A stretch of DNA of 64,000 bases from Membranipora membranacea (lineage: Eukaryota; Bryozoa; Gymnolaemata; Cheilostomatida; Membraniporidae), in NCBI GenBank assembly GCA_914767715.1, contig OU612066.1:2051001-2115000 (forward strand), in the 5' to 3' direction. Numbering within the stretch: the stretch's first letter is position 1; each line of letters starts with the position of its first letter. The position numbers and the translations under genes are program-made. A model generated the notes under the pieces. The model saw only the letters and a list, made by a program, of their open reading frames with translations, was not told where the DNA came from and ran no database searches. Shown in pieces: positions 57,225 through 64,000 of the stretch.

Positions 57225-58536
57225 CAGTATAAAAGCTGAAAATAGAACCAAAAATATCATCATTATATGTAGGTATGAGGGTGGGTCTGCTGTGAGGGTG
57301 ACACATTGATAGAGAATAGACAGAGTGACAAAGAAGGGAAATAGGTCTTCCCAGCGCCTGTAATTGTTCTGATGACAGCCCTTCTCACAGGCCAAGCTTA
57401 TCTTAAGCTCAGACTAAACATATCAAGTTATGATGGATTTTGTCACAAAGCTATTGTTATTTAACCAGACTCCTCATGTCAAAATAGAATCCTAACCTCA
57501 AAGCTATCATGGCGTCAGAGAAATGCTAGAGTATGCTGAGCCGTGGTCACGTCACGTCACGTCACGTTTCTAATCACAGTTCTTAATGGAAGGGTGGTCC
57601 TCACAATAAGTCAAATGATGGAATCATACTGTCAGCTGTTGTGAATCGAGGACATAAATCGCTTCAACCTTTACTTTTTGATAACAGAGAATGAGGAATT
57701 TCATGCTATTTGTTTCTTCAATTACTAGCAAAAAATGCTAAATATAGCCCATCGCTGCTAGATTTTTATAATCTATATTTGTGTTGTGGCGTAATGATAG
57801 CTATCTATGGACCTGAAAATAGTACAAGAGTGAAAAATGTTTTTTCGTGAACAATCGCTAGGCTTGATAAAGACGGAGAGCCAATTTATTTTTCCATAAC
57901 CAAGTTTTTTTTTGTTACGAGTCCAAACCTACGCATCAAAAATGAAATTAACAATATGATTTAAATAAAGCTACAAAAGCGTGGCTGTCAAATTCAGTTG
58001 TTTTTATATGGATGTGTAAACAATAAATTTGTCTGGGTCAAATGGGAATCAACTGGCATAGATAGACAAAAACAAGCCATCAGGCATTGTAGGTTTACAT
58101 ACAGATAATTGTCTATCATTTTTGTCACGCCGACCACAAGAACATTCAATATTGTTAAATGTCAGTCACTGCTCTGACATATGAGTTTTTCAGCTTTCAA
58201 ATCGCTACAAGTGACTAACAAGATAGCGCAGGCATATGCTTTTTGTTGATCAATGCCGGCTTCTTCTTCTGCAACATTCAACTATGTTGAGTTCAGTCAA
58301 CCAGGAATATCTTCACGGTGCATATCACTCAGCGAGCTCCTCCCCAAAGCAGTAGTACATGTCAAAACTCATAAATGGCATTGTAAAAACCACAAATTCT
58401 TCTTTTTTTGCCTCATCACTAAGAATACCCAGCGGACTCAAATCACTACCAATGTTTTTGTCAGGGCGCCATAGCATAACCCTCAATAAAATAGCAGATG
58501 AACTTTCAAGGATACTGCAAGAGTACGCCATATTAC

Positions 58537-59257
58537 AGTACACTGAGCCTTAGCACCGAGCCGGCTCAGTCCATTTACGGCGATTGGCTCATTGTCAAAA
58601 CAAAAAGTCATTGAGACACTTCATAACCTAAGTTCCTGTATGGAGAAAGCAAAGCCCACGCTCATCACCGCAGTGAAGCTAAAAGTGCAAATAAGTACTT
58701 ATCGCCTTAGAACCTCGCCAATTGCCAATTGGTAAAAACGGCGAGGTGCCAGTTTCGATACAATTTTGGATGCCCTACTTCCATCGATAGCGTGCGCTTT
58801 GATAACAGTTAGAACTTTTATGTGATCAGTCATATCTCGAAAAGTACACTTCGCCTTAGTACCTCAGTAGCTCCGCAACTAGAGGAACGGCGAGGTGGAC
58901 ATAGATGCGTCCAACTTCAAAAATTTGTGTTAAACAACAGACTCAAGCGAGTATGACGTTTTGGAATATTCCATAAAAAGTACACATCGACTGAGTACCA
59001 AGCGGTTGGCAAGCCTCTCTCTACGGCGAGATTGCTTCACAAATCGAATATGAAGGCTATTTGTTATCAGTACGCAAAAGATTTCCTTGTGAGCATCAAA
59101 AGTACACATGGGCTTAGATCTACTGCACATGTTTTCAAAAAGACGGCGATCAAATTCCTGGAGCTCATGCATCTAAGTTGGCGTCACACAATCTGCTCCA
59201 ATAGTACAAATTGCCTGAGCGATGAAGTCCTCTGTCAATTGATTGTTACGGCGAGGT
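58537..59257 (+). repeat. Six-unit array with AGTAC ... ACGGCGA units
   Basis: AGTAC occurs at 58537, 58694, 58843, 58979, 59101 and 59203. ACGGCGA follows each at 58577, 58738, 58887, 59023, 59143 and 59248, i.e. 40-45 bp later. Between them sits GCCTTAG or a close variant (GACTGAG, GGCTTAG, GCCTGAG) and a variable core, often a small palindrome (GAGCCGGCTC in unit 1, CCAAGCGGTTGG in unit 4). Unit 3 can fold: GTACACTTCGCC pairs with GGCGAGGTGGAC with one mismatch. The sequence between units is not conserved, and unit spacing falls steadily (157, 149, 136, 122, 102 bp). The function is unknown. Confidence 0.6.
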
Positions 59258-60317
59258 ACGCTGCGAGATGTATTTTGCTATAGGAAACTTTGGAAGCGGG
59301 TAAACTCAAGCAAAAAGAACAATGCCAAATAGCGTAACATTGCCTCGGCTCCAAACTCGGAAACATGGAAAAACCCACAATGAAGACGAGAATATGTTAC
59401 CTTTCTCTTCGCATGCATCATGTCAATGACCGACCGACCGTTCATGTTACCTTGATTACGTTAGGAAACCGCCAAATTCGAGTAAATATGACAATATTGC
59501 TTCGGACTTGGTTGATGGCTTTAGCATCTAGTAAACTACGGTGTCCCGGCAGTAATCAGATGTAACAGTTTTGAGTATCTAAAAACACTCATTTCAACAC
59601 TTGAAATATAAAAACTCATAGTAACAAAATGTTTTCCTTTCTCAAAAGTGTATGAAAACCACTGAACAATTAAGTGCCCACATACGCTGCTGTGTTTGCC
59701 CAGGTACTTTGATAACATATTTATATCACAAAGCCATTGTGTAAATGGATGCAGCGTAGATAAATTCTTCGCCATCTTGAAATCCCTTATACATGTACGA
59801 GTTATTACTATTTTACAATTGGGTCATTGCCTTCTTGCATCAGTGGTTGATATGCCTGGGTGTTGTACTAGTAGCCTAAATTTTAGCCGGCCAGTTGCTG
59901 ATCGTCCCGCCATACTTAACGCCTATTGATGCTGAACACAATGTCATCGCTTGTTTGTCTGGTCTATTTAGTTCAAGGTGATGCTCTCAAGCATAACAAG
60001 CCTCACTGTGTCACGTCACTACTGATATAGGGCCTCAGTCTATGCACTATACAGTTGTACTATAATTGCACGGAATGCAGAGTAGAATCATTCATTGGTC
60101 AGTTGGAAATGCCTATTGTAATTAGACGGCAGGTTAATAGCTCGGGTTATAGGAGCTAAACTGACCAACTAGCGTTGCAGATGATTGGTCAGGCTAAGTC
60201 AGTCTTGATTTACGTTTGGAAAACTGTCGGCCATCTCACTCCGCGCACTTTTCACAAGCAGCTTGAGCAGTGTGACGGTAACTTAATTTGCTTCGCGAAC
60301 ATGTCACTGTACTGGAG

Positions 60318-60461
60318 AGAGATATTAGCAGATTAAATATGTACAATGTGCAGCACTCAGGGAAGTTACTAGATACAACCATACATTCTTCATTATCTAC
60401 CAAGACTGACACTACACTGTGCAATGTACAACAGCAGCTCCGGAAGCAAGCGACCGAGATT
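60318..60461 (+). CDS. Doubtful exon, coiled-coil-like
   Basis: The frame reads RDISRLNMYNVQHSGKLLDT onward to VQQQLRKQATEI and ends at a consensus donor ATT|GTAAGT in phase 0. The composition is helical and hydrophilic. An acceptor CTGGAG lies at the start. It does not join in phase to the exon at 63226, so it would need other partners. Confidence 0.2.
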
Positions 60462-62144
60462 GTAAGTGTTTAAATCTGAATCAAGTAAATGTTTTCAAAG
60501 TGGAGAGGCCAGAGGGTGTTGATATAGTAGTACTGCACATCTATCTGACATCAGCTGCCCGGTTAGTGCTAGTTGTACTTTGCGTTGTTCTCTTTGTCAT
60601 GAGTTTACATTAGAACTCATACAAGAGAGGGAAGCGTATCACACACGAATGGTTACCTGGTTCTATGATTCTGGTTGTGGTGCTAGATGTATGCGTTTTT
60701 ACGTACTGAATACTGCGGGATTTAGATATTCACTGCAATTTTGCAACGTTGTCAACATTCCAATTGTCAAGTGAAGGTAGCTTGAATCGACTCAGTTTTT
60801 TTATTCTTCTCCCATCTCATGAGATCAAGTAATATTTGGGCTAAATCTGAATTCATCTAGGAGTCATGAGAAACTGAATGCTGCTTAGATAATGATTTCG
60901 ATGGGTGTGCAGAGTTGTGGATGATGGACGACGGGTGTTGTTGATGGAAGACAAGGTTTTACTTCATACCAACATGCTCTATACAATGGTTATCTAGGCG
61001 CGTGTTCTGTGGATCTCATGTACTTTAAAAATGATATTAATGGCTTGTCTGTTTAGCCTGTGGAAAAAAATTTATGCTGGCAAGGACTGGTACAGGGGTG
61101 GTATTTCACAAATCAATCAATTACTGCACACATGTACACAATACACACAATGATTATTAGCGAAACTAATCAGCTGCTACACTGCTTACACTGACGACTG
61201 ACTCTAAAAGCAAAGATGACTTAGTTTGATATCAGGCTTTGACCTGCCGATGAACTTCTTCTCCTTCGTTATGCTTAATCAAATCCATTCACAGCAGGCT
61301 AGCTTAGCTCCATTGTACTTATGGAAATGTTTATTTACCTAGCTCACAATAGTACTCCAGCAATCTGACTGGTTGTGCTTTTACCCAGTCCTGATCTACA
61401 TATTAATGTTAGTACTTATAGTTTCCTAATGGCTGTCCCAGCTTGACTCAAAATATCCTCGATCATTCTTCCACCAGTATCAGTTCTTGCCAATTTATCA
61501 GATACCTGTTTGACTTCATTCTCACTTTTTGGATCAAGGTTTTTAATAAAACCTTACCTTGCCAGCACATTATAAATCTAACCATGGCTTAATCTTATCG
61601 TTCAACTTTTATGTCATCCCAAAATCTGCTGGTCAAACAGGTCATTCACCAACTACATAGTTATGTAACAGGTACATTACACTCTCATTTGGTTATAAAT
61701 AATGTGCGATTAGAGTAACGACCCATTATCACTTTGATCGATATTTGGCTCATTGCCGCCGCTCTAGCTCCGCCGGTTGATTACTGGTTGAGCGTGATTA
61801 TACTGAAATGTTGGTCATGGCGCTACCCTCATGCCTATTATGAACCAAGCTATAATGTCCGCAGGTTACTGACATGAATATAGTGCTGAGTTTATTGTCA
61901 CACTCTTGACAGATTATGAATTAGATCTTTCAACCTCCACAAAGATTTGGTCATTACTGTGTACAAAATAGTTGGGGTGAGGGATTAATTTTTATTCGCA
62001 ACAGTGCATTGATCTTTCTGAGCAATGGGATCACTCTCAGAAATCCCTTTATGCACATGTTTACATAGCCTGGGACAAATGGTTCTTGCCATTAAATTTT
62101 CCCTCTAATAATGATCAGTTAAATCATATACTCCTTGCATATAT

Positions 62145-62260
62145 AGGCAAGCGATTGGTAGAGTGCCTGTTCATCGTTACTGAGTGGAGGTCTTGCTTTC
62201 AATCCCATCTCGGCTCACCAAGTTTTTCATCTTCTGCAATTAAAACTCATTTGTATCCAA
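62145..62260 (+). repeat. tRNA-derived SINE-like element
   Basis: The A-box-like GATTGGTAGAGTGCC and B-box-like GCTTTCAATCCC are followed by TTTTTCATCTTCTGCAAT, the same tail as the element at 3560-3675. Confidence 0.55.
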
Positions 62261-63225
62261 AAATTTCATTGGATGTGCTTCCAAAGGTACTCACACAAAA
62301 ATAAAACTACAAATAAATAAAGTGTAAGTTGCAGCAGCCTGGTAACCTAAGCTAATATATACAATGTCCACACTGTAGAGAGGTGACCACAAGTTCGGTC
62401 CTCTCTATACTCAGGGATGGTTTGTTTTATTCATGTACTTCTAGATGTGTACGATCAATCTGGCCAGATCCGGTTGGTTATGACATCCACTGTCTGTTTG
62501 GCACAGTTGTGATAGACCCTAGTGATCGGTGGACTTGATTAATGATCTGCTCTATCCAGAACAGCTGGAAATATAGCAGTCATTAAACTATTGGAACATT
62601 GCCAACCTCAGGCATCCCTTCCTTGAAAACAAACTGGCCCAGAGAAACTATGTAAGCCTGTATCTTTACTAGTAAAGCAGGCTGTGACAAAGGAGATATT
62701 TTTATGCCACCTTTGCCTCGCAAAACAATTTAGCGCAACCACTGCCATTATCCTGACCTACTTTGTGCCGCCCTACTGTTCTGATTAGTTTGATTAAATA
62801 TATTCCACTTGGATGAGCAGTAGTGGTCAAAAGGTCAAAGATCAGTAGCTGGTCATTTAGCTCTGAGGATATCACAGGTCAACATTATCATGTCCGCATA
62901 GTCATTATAGTGCCATACCACATCCACTGTAGGAGAGGAGAGGGGGCAGGGGGTAGGGGTTGGTCCCAAAGAAATCAGATTGTTTCTGCTTTGATCAATA
63001 AATACATTTTATGAAGTAAAACGGCAAAAATCGAATTTATAAATTTTCAAATTCTGTCTTTCCCTTTGTGTATATTTACCATCACCCGCAGCTTTAAAGC
63101 GATGTTGTTCTGCACACATATTGAGATATATGCTGGTAATTTTATTAGATTTGAGGCATTTTAGCCCCTGCCAGTATCCAGCCAGTACATAGTCTTATTT
63201 ACACATTCTTATTATGATTTTTTAG

Positions 63226-64000
63226 GAGTGTGGATCAGATATGTTCGAATGTGGCGTCGAGCCAGCTAGATCCTTTATCAGCTACGACTAACCTACATCA
63301 GATATCAAGAACAACTCGCTCAATCATACCACCCATGTTAACCTCTCCAATATCATCACTGTCCGCCGCCACAACTCCAGATGATACCACAGAAGGAGCT
63401 CTCAATCTCAGTATTAGCAATCGGTCATCACCTTCTTCCTCCTCTACCTCTCTGCTGGAGCCACTGTCGTCTCAGCGTCATGTGCCTCAGCAGCCTCAGC
63501 AGTATCACAGTCAGACGTCACATCAACCACCGCCACACTCACCAGGGACACATCCACCCACCACAAGGGCCAGCTCACTACCCTGTCCCCTAACTCAACA
63601 TACTAGAGCAGCAAGTGTAGGTGCTGATCACTTAGAAAGTTGGCCTCCCGATAGCTTCCCAGGAGCATATAGAGATCAGCACGACATCAGAAGCCGACGA
63701 GATTCCACTGTGAGATTTACACTACATTGCCCAGTTGCCTTATGAAATGGCGAAAGGATTTTTATGCTGGGCAGAGTAATTTATGAGAGTCATTGTGGTC
63801 TTATTAATCACTGTGTAGTTGCTCCAAACTATTATTTAGGATGCTGTTACATCCCTAATGGTCATCACTAGGTCTGGCCTAGGCAGCACGCTCATCATTA
63901 AATTACTGTTTGTAGGACTCTACAGACCACGCCACTACCTCATCATATCCCTCATACAAAACTGATGATGCATCTACTGATGAAGCAGGCAAGGAAAGAA
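63226..64000 (+). CDS. Ser/Pro-rich protein exons, 3'-incomplete
   Basis: Two exons: 63226-63709 (acceptor TTTTTAG, donor ACT|GTGAGA, 161 codons) and 63916 to the window end (acceptor TTTGTAG), joined in phase 0. The protein is low-complexity: Ser/Thr/Pro-rich, with a Gln/His/Pro stretch (QQPQQYHSQTSHQPPPHSPG) and a short EGALNLSISN motif that resembles corepressor-binding peptides in transcription factors. Asp/Ser/Thr-rich sequence follows (DSTDHATTSSYPSYKTDDAS). The frame stays open to the right edge. A transcriptional regulator is a guess from composition. It may be spliced to the exon at 49487. Confidence 0.6.

Larger units (their letters stand above)
49546..58500. other. Long stretch without recognised genes
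   Basis: I see no exon with family resemblance here. The longest frames (52674-53096, 140 codons, and 54431-54691) have no splice partners or recognisable domains. The stretch holds micro-palindromes at 55352-55461, 55945-55983 and 57183-57224, a GTGAGTA-rich stretch near 50015-50060, and a four-fold CGTCA repeat at about 57546-57567. It may be intron or gene desert. Confidence 0.4.
59258..63225. other. Stretch without supported genes
   Basis: There are no recognised genes apart from one doubtful exon (60318-60461) and a tRNA-derived element (62145-62260). It may be part of the long intron suggested between 49545 and 63226. Confidence 0.35.

Noticed and set aside
58537-59257. CRISPR array
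   Set aside because: The units are diverged, the spacing is not constant, the genome is animal, and there are no cas genes. The repeats bracket the variable part instead of alternating with it.

Overview
This is a nuclear genomic window from an invertebrate animal. It is AT-rich and intron-dense, with short coding exons bounded by GT/AG junctions, and it carries an inactive rhomboid (iRhom), a PINX1 telomerase regulator, a mitochondrial enoyl-CoA hydratase and an EF-hand protein. It is also full of non-autonomous DNA transposons. A sponge- or cnidarian-like genome is possible, but I cannot fix the phylum from this sequence. No rRNA, intact tRNA, CRISPR or bacterial operon structure is visible.

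Layout. Positions 1-606 (-) hold the 5' part of a calmodulin-like gene running off the left edge. Positions 3079-10249 (+) hold a complete eight-exon ECHS1 gene (286 aa), with a large third intron full of repeats. On the minus strand follow three genes in a row: an unrecognised acidic-tailed membrane protein (10491-12839, start uncertain), a 17-exon inactive rhomboid (12995-20157, 980 aa) and PINX1 (20968-25691, 445 aa). Positions 26-29 kb are intergenic, with a 676-bp near-perfect palindrome. Positions 30030-39488 (+) hold an unrecognised 12-part gene (about 654 aa, possible extra 5' exon at 29131). Positions 39.5-43.8 kb are a transposon cluster: a 1.2-kb hAT-type element, a TTAA MITE and a LINE fragment. 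Positions 43867-47748 (+) contain exons of a probable membrane protein. A CpG-rich stretch (about 47.9-49.6 kb) ends in a possible first coding exon whose phase matches Ser/Pro-rich exons at 63226-64000, so the right-hand 14 kb may be one long first intron.

All exon models come from joining reading frames across GT/AG splice sites. For ECHS1, the rhomboid and PINX1, every junction keeps phase and the summed coding length is a multiple of three, which strongly supports the models. The genes have unrelated jobs (calcium sensing, fatty-acid beta-oxidation, membrane trafficking, telomere/nucleolus), and I see no functional cluster.

The most unusual features are non-coding. (1) There are many very small palindromes (17-52 bp) flanked by 7-8 bp direct repeats, which look like minimal DNA-transposon insertions; one of them duplicates a possible splice acceptor. 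(2) A six-unit array at 58.5-59.3 kb has each unit opening with AGTAC and closing with ACGGCGA about 40-45 bp later, and the distance between units shrinks steadily from about 160 to about 105 bp. (3) Several transposons are nested inside others. (4) The rhomboid has lost both catalytic residues in an unusual way (GAHG in place of GxSG, and Gln in place of the second His).
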